Shown in pieces: positions 1 through 6,063 of a stretch of DNA of 6,092 nucleotides. The DNA is taken from contig CAJPTT010000155.1 of assembly GCA_905373565.1 (NCBI GenBank), positions 1 to 6,092 of the forward strand, given 5' to 3'. A model generated the notes under the pieces. The model worked only from the letters and a program-made list of their open reading frames with translations, ran no database searches and had not been told where the DNA came from. Every line of letters begins with the position of its first letter. Within the stretch, counting starts at the first letter, position 1. The DNA is from an uncultured Treponema sp. Lineage in GTDB: Bacteria > Spirochaetota > Spirochaetia > Treponematales > Treponemataceae. The position numbers and the translations under genes were made by a program.

Positions 1-1
1 T

Positions 2-760
2 TCGGTTATTTGGACAAAGGCTGCGACGGTTGAAAAACTCTTAAAAGAGATTCAAGGGATGGTGCTCGAAATCGTCAATCGCGTTATCGTACCGGTACTG
101 CCGTTCTTTATTGCGACAACCTTTGCCGAACTTGCATACAGCGGTAGCTTAACCCGCCAGCTCCCCGTATTCTTGAAAGTGATTATTATCGTACTGATCG
201 GTCATTTTATCTGGATGACGCTGCTGTATCTTATCGGCGGCGCGGTTTCAAAGCAGAATCCGCTTGAAGTGGTAAAGCACTACGGCCCTGCGTATGCAAC
301 CGCTGTCGGTACGATGTCGAGCGCCGCTACTTTGCCGGTTGCCTTACGCTGCGCGCATAAATCGAGTGTTCTTCCGTCCGATATCGTTGACTTTGCTATT
401 CCGTTGGGAGCGACAACCCATTTGTGCGGTTCCGTTCTTACCGAAACATTCTTTGCAATGACGATATCTCAGATGTTGTACGGATCGGTTCCTTCAATCG
501 GAACGATGGTCTTGTTCTCATTCCTGTTCGGTGTATTCGCTGTCGGAGCGCCCGGCGTACCCGGCGGAACGGTTATGGCTTCGCTCGGTATCGTTATCAG
601 CATACTCGGATTTAACGAAATCGGTACCGGCTTATTGATCGCCATCTTCGCCTTGCAGGACAGCTTCGGTACGGCTTGCAATGTTACCGGAGACGGAGCG
701 CTTGCGCTTATCCTGCGCGGTGTATTCTATAAACCGGACGGAACGGTAAAACAGGCGTAA
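2..760 (+). CDS. Sodium-coupled amino-acid symporter, SDF/DAACS family (5' end cut by window edge)
   Basis: C-terminal 252 codons of an inner-membrane symporter of the sodium:dicarboxylate / amino-acid family (GltPh, SstT, ASCT relatives, usually about 400 residues). The frame is open to the left edge, so the ATG at 59 is an internal Met, not the start. Seen in order: hydrophobic membrane segments; re-entrant loop HP1 with SSAATLP (317-337); TM7, where the usual NMDGT is replaced by HLCGS (419-433); HP2 with GAPGVPGG (545-568); TM8 with DSFGTACNVTGD (659-694). Aligned to GltPh TM8, the Asp394, Thr398, Asn401 and Asp405 equivalents are kept, but the Arg397 position, which binds an acidic side chain, is Gly. 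I therefore infer a neutral amino-acid substrate, perhaps serine or cysteine. That fits the desulfidase gene starting 3 bases after the stop. Family assignment is firm; substrate is inference. Confidence 0.92.
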   Translation, partial: SVIWTKAATVEKLLKEIQGMVLEIVNRVIVPVLPFFIATTFAELAYSGSLTRQLPVFLKVIIIVLIGHFIWMTLLYLIGGAVSKQNPLEVVKHYGPAYATAVGTMSSAATLPVALRCAHKSSVLPSDIVDFAIPLGATTHLCGSVLTETFFAMTISQMLYGSVPSIGTMVLFSFLFGVFAVGAPGVPGGTVMASLGIVISILGFNEIGTGLLIAIFALQDSFGTACNVTGDGALALILRGVFYKPDGTVKQA

Positions 761-763
761 AGT

Positions 764-2059
764 ATGGAACTCACGGACTTTGACTGTAATCAATTCATTG
801 CGATTCTTCAAGAAGAATTGATTCCTGCGCTCGGTTGTACCGAACCGATTGCCATAGCGTATGCGGGCGCTCATGCTCGCGCGTTGCTCGGTAAGATTCC
901 CGACCGTGTGTGCATCAAAAGCAGTGGTAATATTATTAAAAACGTAAAGAGCGTTACCGTGCCTAATTCGGGCAACATGAAGGGAATTCCGGCGGCGGCG
1001 GCAATCGGCATTATCGGCGGCAATCCCGATAAGGGACTTGAGGTGCTTGCCGACATAACAGAAGCCGATATCGCCCGCACCAAGGAATTTTTGGAAAAAA
1101 TTCCTTGTAAGGTTTCTTTGTTGGATACGGTTGCTTCTCTGCATTTTATTGTAGAAGTTTTTGCCGGTTCCGACAGCGCATCGGTTGAGATTATCCATCA
1201 GCATACGAATATCGTGCATACAACCAAAAACGGAAAAGAAGTGTTATCCGTTCCGTTTGATCCGGCCAGTGCAAATGCCGCGCTGACCGACCGGTCGGGA
1301 TTGTCGGTAAAAAAGATCCTTGAGTTTGCCGATACGATAGACCTTGACCGCCTCCGTCCGATACTGGAACGCCAGATCAACTATAATACCCGTATCGCGC
1401 AGGAAGGATTGGAGCACCGCTACGGCATTAACGCGGGCGCGAATCTCCTGAAGGCTGCCGAGGCTGAGCAGGCTGTTACCCTAAAAATCCGTGCACAAGC
1501 CGTCGCTGCCGCAGGTTCCGATGCCCGTATGAGCGGCTGTACTTTGCCGGTTGTTACCAATTCGGGCAGCGGTAATCAGGGATTGACAGCTTCGTTACCG
1601 GTTATCGTGTTTGCTGAAGAAAAAAAGCTCCCGCATGATAAGCTGTTGCGCGGTCTGTTGGTCAGCAACTTGATTGCGATTCATCAAAAGACGCGGATCG
1701 GACGGCTTTCCGCCTATTGCGGAGCTGTCAGTGCAGGTTGCGGAAGCGGGGCTGCCGTTACGTATCTTTCAGGCGGAAGCTATGAACAGGTATGCGAGAC
1801 GATTACCAACACCCTTGCGGTTGTGTCGGGAATTGTCTGCGACGGCGCCAAGCCCTCGTGCGCTTCGAAGATTGCCTCATCGGTTGATGCGGCGCTGAAT
1901 GCGCATTATCTTGCAATGCAGAACCGAGTGTTTGAACCCGGCGAAGGTATCGTAAAAGGCGACATAGAAAAGACCATCGCCGGTGTAGGCGCCATCGCTG
2001 CCGACGGTATGCGGGAAACCGATAGGGTGATTTTGCGCATTATGGTGGACGACGATTAA
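764..2059 (+). CDS. cyuA: L-cysteine desulfidase / L-serine dehydratase alpha-like Fe-S enzyme (CyuA/YhaM, UPF0597 family)
   Basis: Complete 431-residue cytosolic enzyme of the family that splits L-cysteine to pyruvate, ammonia and hydrogen sulfide using a [4Fe-4S] cluster, related to the alpha domain of bacterial L-serine dehydratase. The hallmark IPALGCTEP lies at residues 20-28. Other family-like segments are VPNSGNMKGIPAAAA (about 66-80), CTLPVVTNSGSGNQG (259-273), AYCGAVSAGCGSG (317-329) and the VCDGAKPSC stretch (358-366). Cys25, Cys319 and Cys359 are the likely cluster ligands or catalytic cysteines; Cys259, 326, 344 and 366 are further candidates. Length is normal for the family and no lesion is seen. 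The ATG lies 3 bases after the upstream stop, with a weak AGG at 753-755, so coupling to the symporter is likely. Whether cysteine or serine is the main substrate cannot be told from sequence; cyuA is given as a family symbol, not proven orthology. Confidence 0.92.
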   Translation: MELTDFDCNQFIAILQEELIPALGCTEPIAIAYAGAHARALLGKIPDRVCIKSSGNIIKNVKSVTVPNSGNMKGIPAAAAIGIIGGNPDKGLEVLADITEADIARTKEFLEKIPCKVSLLDTVASLHFIVEVFAGSDSASVEIIHQHTNIVHTTKNGKEVLSVPFDPASANAALTDRSGLSVKKILEFADTIDLDRLRPILERQINYNTRIAQEGLEHRYGINAGANLLKAAEAEQAVTLKIRAQAVAAAGSDARMSGCTLPVVTNSGSGNQGLTASLPVIVFAEEKKLPHDKLLRGLLVSNLIAIHQKTRIGRLSAYCGAVSAGCGSGAAVTYLSGGSYEQVCETITNTLAVVSGIVCDGAKPSCASKIASSVDAALNAHYLAMQNRVFEPGEGIVKGDIEKTIAGVGAIAADGMRETDRVILRIMVDDD

Positions 2060-2071
2060 GGATTAAATACT

Positions 2072-2111
2072 AAACTGCCGATTGGTTCATCACAAGTCTA
2101 ATCGTCAGTTT
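2072..2111 (+). promoter_or_regulatory. Long imperfect inverted repeat abutting the hydantoinase ribosome binding site
   Basis: Arms 2072-2085 and 2098-2111 pair over 14 positions, with one C-U mismatch (2078/2105) and one G-U pair (2084/2099), around a 12-base loop. The 3' arm ends 2 bases before the GGAGG of the next gene. No T-run follows, so it is not an intrinsic terminator. It could be an operator for a dimeric regulator, an mRNA-processing or stability hairpin that lets the hydantoinase be expressed differently from the two upstream genes, or a translational control element. The pairing is seen directly; the role is inference. Confidence 0.5.
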
Positions 2112-2112
2112 C

Positions 2113-2117
2113 GGAGG
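2113..2117 (+). promoter_or_regulatory. Ribosome binding site for the hydantoinase gene
   Basis: A perfect GGAGG core sits 8 bases before the ATG at 2126. It fixes that ATG as the start and is much stronger than the weak AGG in front of the desulfidase gene, so the third gene can be translated independently of the first two. Confidence 0.8.
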
Positions 2118-2125
2118 ATTGAAGT

Positions 2126-3529
2126 ATGAAAAAGACATTGATAACGGGCGGTATACTCGTAACCGAAAACGATACATTTAAGGCGGATATTGCAATAACC
2201 GGCAGCAAGATAACCGGAATCGGGCATTTTAATCCCGTTGATTTTGATGCCGTGTATGAAGTTCCCGGCTGCTATGTTATGCCGGGGTTAATTGATGCGC
2301 ATACGCATCTTGAGTTGCAGCAGTCTCCGCAATACCGCGCCGTCGATGACTTTTATACCGGCACCGTTGCAGCAGCCTGCGGCGGCACGACCTCCGTTAT
2401 CGACCATATCTCTTTCGGCCCCGCCGGATGCAACTTGCATTATTCCATCGACCGGTACCATGAGCTTGCAAAAAAAGCGGTTATCGACTACAGCTTCCAC
2501 GGCGTTATTCAGCATGTCGATGACGCAATTTTGCAGGAGTTATCCGGCATCATTAAAAACGAAGGTATTACCAGCTTTAAGGCTTATACGACCTACGGGT
2601 TCAAAATTGACGATACGGGCTTTTACCGATTGCTGCAAACCGTGAAAGAAGCAGGCGGCATTTTAACCGTGCATTCGGAAAACGATTCGCTTATCAACTA
2701 TCTCCGGTCAAAATTCGTAAAAGAACATAAAATGCTGCCTATCTACCATGCGCGCAGCCGGCCTAACGAAACGGAAGCCGAGGCTGTTTCCCGCCTTATT
2801 CATTTTTCGGAAATGACGGAGGATGCGCCGCTGTACATTGTCCATCTTTCTACGGGAGAGGCGCTTATCAGCGTCGTAGAGGGACGGCAGCACGTTAACC
2901 GGTTGTTTGTAGAAACCTGTACGCAGTATCTGACGCTTTCGGAAGAAAAGTATGGAAATGAAAACGGCAGTCCCGATGATCCTGAAAATATCGAAGGGCT
3001 TAAATATATGATGGCGCCGCCCTTACGCAGAAAGCAAGATATAGAAGCGCTCTGGATCGGGCTTGCAAACGGCGATATCCAAGTCGTTGCAACCGACCAT
3101 TGTCCTTTCCTGTTAAAAGAAAAGATGGACACCAAGGGCGATTTTACCAAGGGGCCGGGCGGCGCTCCCGGGATTGAAGAGCGGGTGCGGATTATTTTCT
3201 CCGAAGGTGTACAAAAAAAGCGGATTTCGTTGGAGCGCTTCGTACAGGTGATGGCGGCAAATCCTGCCCGCATCTTCGGTATGTATCCTCAAAAAGGCTG
3301 CCTCCTGCCCGGCGCCGATGCCGACATTACAATTATCAATCCGAATGCCGAAGAAGTACTGACAAAGAAAAATTTGAAAAGTGCCTGCGATTACTGCACG
3401 TATGAAGGAATGAAGGTGCAGTGTGCAATCGATTCCGTATTCAGCCGCGGAGAATTAATCGTAAAGAAGAACGAATTTTTAGGTGAGAAGGGTAGGGGAC
3501 AATTCATCTTTAGAAAACCGCCGTTTTAA
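2126..3529 (+). CDS. hydA: Dihydropyrimidinase / D-hydantoinase (cyclic amidohydrolase)
   Basis: Complete 467-residue cytosolic enzyme of the binuclear-zinc cyclic amidohydrolase family, which hydrolyses six- or five-membered cyclic ureides (dihydropyrimidines, 5-substituted hydantoins) to N-carbamoyl amino acids. All expected metal ligands are visible: HTH (His59, His61) in GLIDAHTHLEL, the lysine that is carboxylated in this family (Lys152 in SFKAYTTY), His183 in TVHSEN, His240 in IVHLST and Asp324 in ATDHCPF. Tyr157 matches the conserved active-site tyrosine five residues after the lysine. Length is typical (about 460). The start is set by GGAGG at 2113-2117. It follows the desulfidase gene in the same direction after 66 bases and is probably co-transcribed. 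No N-carbamoyl amino acid hydrolase gene is in the window, so the downstream step and true substrate are unknown. The HyuA/YgeZ phenylhydantoinase type is an alternative subfamily; plain allantoinase or dihydroorotase is less likely given the motif set. Confidence 0.92.
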   Translation: MKKTLITGGILVTENDTFKADIAITGSKITGIGHFNPVDFDAVYEVPGCYVMPGLIDAHTHLELQQSPQYRAVDDFYTGTVAAACGGTTSVIDHISFGPAGCNLHYSIDRYHELAKKAVIDYSFHGVIQHVDDAILQELSGIIKNEGITSFKAYTTYGFKIDDTGFYRLLQTVKEAGGILTVHSENDSLINYLRSKFVKEHKMLPIYHARSRPNETEAEAVSRLIHFSEMTEDAPLYIVHLSTGEALISVVEGRQHVNRLFVETCTQYLTLSEEKYGNENGSPDDPENIEGLKYMMAPPLRRKQDIEALWIGLANGDIQVVATDHCPFLLKEKMDTKGDFTKGPGGAPGIEERVRIIFSEGVQKKRISLERFVQVMAANPARIFGMYPQKGCLLPGADADITIINPNAEEVLTKKNLKSACDYCTYEGMKVQCAIDSVFSRGELIVKKNEFLGEKGRGQFIFRKPPF

Positions 3530-3585
3530 ATATAAAACAGTTAAGAGAATATTAATTCTCGAAAACTGTTGCGTTACCGCCGTTT
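3517..3585. repeat. 10-base direct repeat flanking a hairpin
   Basis: ACCGCCGTTT occurs at 3517-3526 (the last sense codons of the hydantoinase gene) and again, identical, at 3576-3585, bracketing the hairpin at 3536-3570. It could mark a small insertion or slippage event at the 3' end of the operon, or be chance in a short region. No transposon ends are recognisable next to the repeats. Confidence 0.4.
3536..3570. terminator. Two-step hairpin in the convergent intergenic region, possible weak bidirectional terminator
   Basis: Outer arms 3536-3542 (AACAGTT) and 3564-3570 (AACTGTT) and inner arms 3545-3550 (GAGAAT) and 3555-3560 (ATTCTC) pair perfectly, separated by a small AA/GAA internal loop and closed by a 4-base loop. 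It lies 6 bases after the hydantoinase stop. On the + strand no T-run follows. Read on the - strand the stem is followed by TTATATTTAAAA, so it is a better though AT-rich candidate terminator for the GTPase gene, whose stop is about 120 bases earlier on that strand. Confidence 0.45.
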
Positions 3586-3629
3586 CTGAATGAAACAAGA
3601 ATCGGCATACAATAGGCAAGTGTGCTTTT

Positions 3630-3668
3630 GCAATCTTGGCAGTTCAGCACCGCCAAGGTTGCTATTTA
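3630..3668 (+). terminator. Candidate weak terminator downstream of the hydantoinase operon
   Basis: Arms 3630-3640 and 3652-3662 form an 11-bp stem with one G-U pair (GCAATCTTGGC against GCCAAGGTTGC) around an 11-base loop, followed on the + strand by TATTTAA. The tail is short, so termination would be leaky. A far stronger structure lies 160 bases further on. Confidence 0.4.
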
Positions 3669-3697
3669 AAGGCTTAGATCAACAAGGATTAAATAGC
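3661..3697. repeat. Perfect 9-bp inverted repeat over the GTPase stop codon
   Basis: GCTATTTAA (3661-3669) is the exact reverse complement of TTAAATAGC (3689-3697), with 19 bases between. The right arm includes the stop codon of the - strand GTPase gene (3689-3691). Its left arm shares two bases with the preceding stem (3652-3662), so on one transcript the two hairpins would compete at their junction. Function unknown. Confidence 0.35.
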
Positions 3698-6046
3698 GGC
3701 AAACCCAAACAGATTAAATATGGATTCTCTCAGGAAGAAGCTGGGAGGAATATCTTTCTCCTTCAGCATATAAACCGTGTATTCAGATAAATCCGGATTA
3801 TAGTGCCGTAAAAGATTACCGCTCGCATTTACTTGAAATTGGTTAAGATCAAGTAAATGCGGGATTTTTCCGTATTTTTTAGAATAGTATCTAAAGCCCT
3901 TTAACTTTTTTGCCTTCGAGGACAGCGTACTGCAAATTGTTTTCCATGCTTGACCTGCCGACACCTTGTTTTTTTCCATTATATTTCTTACTTGGTCAAA
4001 ACACTCTACCGTGTAACCCAAGTCATATTGTCCGCCCGTACTTATCGTATAACGTTCTAATCTACCGGCGCTGTCTTTTTGAAATTGCTCCCACACACCG
4101 GCAATCCGGCTATACTCTGTAACGGGTTTCCATTGTTCGGGAACACCGGCAGCACACCGTAACGGGAGACTGATAAACCGATCGTCCTGCTTACGGTAAG
4201 TACGGCAGCGTCCGTTACATGCAACATATTCCCTCATTACAGTACCGTTTTGATGTATTTCAAAAGAACTGTAATCAAGAATACGGTTTTCATCACGGTA
4301 TTCAATCATCACAGCGATTGTATACTTTGCACATTCGTCAACGCAAAAATCGGCTATATCTCTATCAGCCTCAAGCCGTCTTCGCTGTGAAACAAAGTGA
4401 TGGTTAAAAATATCTACCCATTCGGTTTCAGCATCCATATTGCAATCTTGTTCATAGCTTTTGACTATACTTTCACAGTTTTTTGATTTTCCCGTATAAA
4501 AGACTCCATCTTCATATATTTCATACCGGACATTCCAATCAGAGCGGTCTTTTGCTTCCGATTCCCACACACCGGTAATTTGATCCCAAGAAGTAACAAT
4601 ATGCCATTCCGGTGAAGTCTCTCGAGTTTGCACTGTCGTTGTTTCGGAGGATTCATAGACACCTGAATATCCGCTGTCTTCAAAGTCTTCGACATCGATA
4701 TCATCGGTTTTAAGCGGCAAAGATATTCGGGTATTAAAAACAGCGCCTACACAGTCAATCATCTTATCATACAATTGTTTTGCCTTGATAATATCATCTT
4801 CATACTCTTCGATACGGGGCGGATACTCGTTAATCATTTTAGTGATAATATGTGCATAATTGTGGCTATCGGTATCCTGCCGATTCCTGCATGAATCTTT
4901 AAAACGTTCATCCATACGGGACTTGTAATAGGCAATATCAGCCTCTTTACGTTCAATGTCGGCAAATACCTTTAGATTGATTTTATTCAAATCTTCTTGC
5001 TGCCGGGACAGATAAGTAATTCTTTCATTATCAGCGCGGATATAGTCAGCGAACACCTTGCGTATTTTTTTTGCTGCCTCGGTTGCTTTCCCTTTATTGG
5101 CAACATTCAAGGAAGCAAAAAATTCTTGCAGGCTTTTGCCGACTGCTCCTTGAACCGGTAAACGGGCAGGATCATACGGTTTGTTAGAACTGTACGGCAT
5201 AATGCCTTCATACGGGATACCGGACATATCAAGCTGTCCGGCTATTTCCATGCAGATTCCCTGTACTTCTTCTTGTGATTTTAAGTCCGCCTTGTTGCAG
5301 ATAATATAAATCTTTTTATTGGGGTCTTCTTTCAAAATGCGCGAAAGCATTTCGTAATCATCGTTCGGCAGGGTACCCGATTCAGCGCCGATAACCCAAA
5401 TTAATGCAGATGCCTGCTTAATGTAATCAATAGAGGCTTGCCTATCGCTTTCGGATTCGGCGCCGGGGTTATAGCCGGGGGTGTCGATAAAACAGATGTG
5501 TTTAAAATCATCCGAAAGAGCTGTTTCAATAATTAAATAGGGAAGAATTTTTTTTATATTAAATGCAAAGGACTTCATTTTTTCATGGGTGAGTTTTTTA
5601 AACATCTGTTTAGAAACGGCTACTTGTCCGCCGGTATACGAATAACCGGTAATTTTTGCTTTTTGTCCGGCAATAATGTATGCGGAAATTGCCGTAACCG
5701 GATTGATACCGGTGGGTAGACGTACCTCTTTATTTTGGAATAGGCTATTGATGAATGAAGATTTACCGCAGCTGAACCCGCCGCCGAGCGCTACAATATT
5801 TTTTGTATACAAGGGCTGGCAATTTACTGCAAGCTGTAAATCTTTTTGTACATTTTGCAACGTGAGCAAGGCGGCAGCTTCTTCCGCCAATGCGTCGTTT
5901 TTGTTGGCATAGTTGGTATAATCTACATTTAGCAGTTTAGTAAAAGTAGAAAACGCTTCATTCGTAACCGGTTCCGCATTCAGTACCGAACCCACAAATG
6001 CCATATTCTCTTTCAGTTCTTGCAATGTCAATTCAGGATTTTCCAT
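3689..6046 (-). CDS. Dynamin-like GTPase with an unusual duplicated C-terminal module
   Basis: Complete 785-residue protein; ATG at 6044-6046 preceded by AAGGAAGG. The GTPase domain spans roughly residues 80-315: G1 P-loop GGFSCGKS (89-96), probable G2 threonine in LPTGINPVTA (Thr112 or, more likely, Thr118), G3 DTPG (188-191) and G4 NKAD (251-254). This set, with a long N-terminal lead and the PTxxxPxTA switch, fits the bacterial dynamin family (BDLP, LeoA, CrfC types) rather than Era/Der translation GTPases. Residues about 320-430 are charged and helical, probably the stalk or bundle. No transmembrane helix or hydrophobic paddle is evident, so membrane binding, if any, is peripheral. Residues 481-765 hold a diverged tandem duplication with aromatic beta-strand-like blocks, which I do not recognise. 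The gene stands alone in the window, convergent with the metabolic operon, and looks more AT-rich in places. Role unknown: membrane remodelling, division, or stress or phage response are possible. Confidence 0.88.
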   Translation of the reverse strand: MENPELTLQELKENMAFVGSVLNAEPVTNEAFSTFTKLLNVDYTNYANKNDALAEEAAALLTLQNVQKDLQLAVNCQPLYTKNIVALGGGFSCGKSSFINSLFQNKEVRLPTGINPVTAISAYIIAGQKAKITGYSYTGGQVAVSKQMFKKLTHEKMKSFAFNIKKILPYLIIETALSDDFKHICFIDTPGYNPGAESESDRQASIDYIKQASALIWVIGAESGTLPNDDYEMLSRILKEDPNKKIYIICNKADLKSQEEVQGICMEIAGQLDMSGIPYEGIMPYSSNKPYDPARLPVQGAVGKSLQEFFASLNVANKGKATEAAKKIRKVFADYIRADNERITYLSRQQEDLNKINLKVFADIERKEADIAYYKSRMDERFKDSCRNRQDTDSHNYAHIITKMINEYPPRIEEYEDDIIKAKQLYDKMIDCVGAVFNTRISLPLKTDDIDVEDFEDSGYSGVYESSETTTVQTRETSPEWHIVTSWDQITGVWESEAKDRSDWNVRYEIYEDGVFYTGKSKNCESIVKSYEQDCNMDAETEWVDIFNHHFVSQRRRLEADRDIADFCVDECAKYTIAVMIEYRDENRILDYSSFEIHQNGTVMREYVACNGRCRTYRKQDDRFISLPLRCAAGVPEQWKPVTEYSRIAGVWEQFQKDSAGRLERYTISTGGQYDLGYTVECFDQVRNIMEKNKVSAGQAWKTICSTLSSKAKKLKGFRYYSKKYGKIPHLLDLNQFQVNASGNLLRHYNPDLSEYTVYMLKEKDIPPSFFLRESIFNLFGFAAI
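3752..4132 (-). repeat. C-terminal repeat unit 2 of the GTPase (residues 639-765)
   Basis: Begins with WKPVTEYSRIAGVWE (639-653), then RYTI...G (665-672), AGQAW (697-701), and ends with FQVNASGNLLRHY (737-749). Residues 639-704 align with 481-546 without a gap, 20 of 66 identical by hand count. At DNA level TCCCACACACCGG (4089-4101) recurs at 4563-4575, exactly 474 bases apart and in frame. The unit lacks the CxxxC pairs of unit 1. Confidence 0.7.
3822..3880 (+). terminator. Strong intrinsic-terminator-like structure, + strand, inside the opposing GTPase gene
   Basis: Arms 3822-3836 and 3849-3863 pair over 15 positions (the inner 13 perfect, then one G-U and one C-G) around a 12-base loop, directly followed on the + strand by ATTTTT and then a second T-run at 3875-3880. 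On the - strand the same stem is followed by GCGGTAATC, not a T-run, so it should not stop the GTPase mRNA itself. It lies about 290 bases past the hydantoinase stop and codes, on the other strand, for GTPase residues near HLLDLNQFQVNA. It would end + strand readthrough that is antisense to the GTPase 3' end. Confidence 0.65.
4181..4606 (-). repeat. C-terminal repeat unit 1 of the GTPase (residues 481-622)
   Basis: Begins with WHIVTSWDQITGVWE (481-495), then RYEI...G (507-514), AETEW (539-543), and ends with FEIHQNGTVMREY (595-607). Compared with unit 2 it has about 16 extra residues between the central Trp and the final Phe block, and two CxxxC pairs (Cys568/572 and Cys610/614). The pattern I-x-G-x-W followed by Y-x-I and Gly resembles the strand signature of lipocalin-like beta-barrels, but this is only a resemblance. 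Confidence 0.7.
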
Positions 6047-6055
6047 TATCGTATA

Positions 6056-6063
6056 CCTTCCTT
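6056..6063 (-). promoter_or_regulatory. Ribosome binding site for the GTPase gene
   Basis: On the - strand the bases read AAGGAAGG, ending 9 bases before the ATG at 6046. This supports that Met as the start. The remaining bases to the window edge (6064-6092) are AT-rich leader with no convincing -10/-35 pair, so the promoter probably lies beyond the window. Confidence 0.7.

Noticed and set aside
59..760. ATG at 59 as the true start of the symporter
   Set aside because: The same frame is open through to base 2 with sensible helix-like residues, and the family needs about 150 more N-terminal residues, so this is an internal Met of a gene cut by the window edge.
632..1219. 195-codon - strand open frame opposite the symporter/desulfidase junction
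   Set aside because: It lies antisense to two clear family members, is rich in Arg and Asn as expected of a mirror frame, and has no motif.
2072..2117. Intergenic hairpin as an intrinsic terminator between the desulfidase and hydantoinase genes
   Set aside because: The stem is followed by TCGGAGG, not a T-run, and the next gene starts at once.
2800..3273. 157-codon - strand open frame opposite the hydantoinase gene
   Set aside because: It is antisense to the conserved metal-site part of the hydantoinase and has no independent support.
3590..3790. 66-codon + strand open frame across the convergent spacer and the GTPase 3' end
   Set aside because: No good ribosome binding site, low-complexity composition with no recognisable motif, and half of it is antisense to conserved GTPase codons.
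4465..4704. 79-codon - strand open frame in another frame within the GTPase gene, considered as a possible frameshifted piece
   Set aside because: The main frame runs uninterrupted through this stretch and carries the start of repeat unit 1, so no frameshift is needed.
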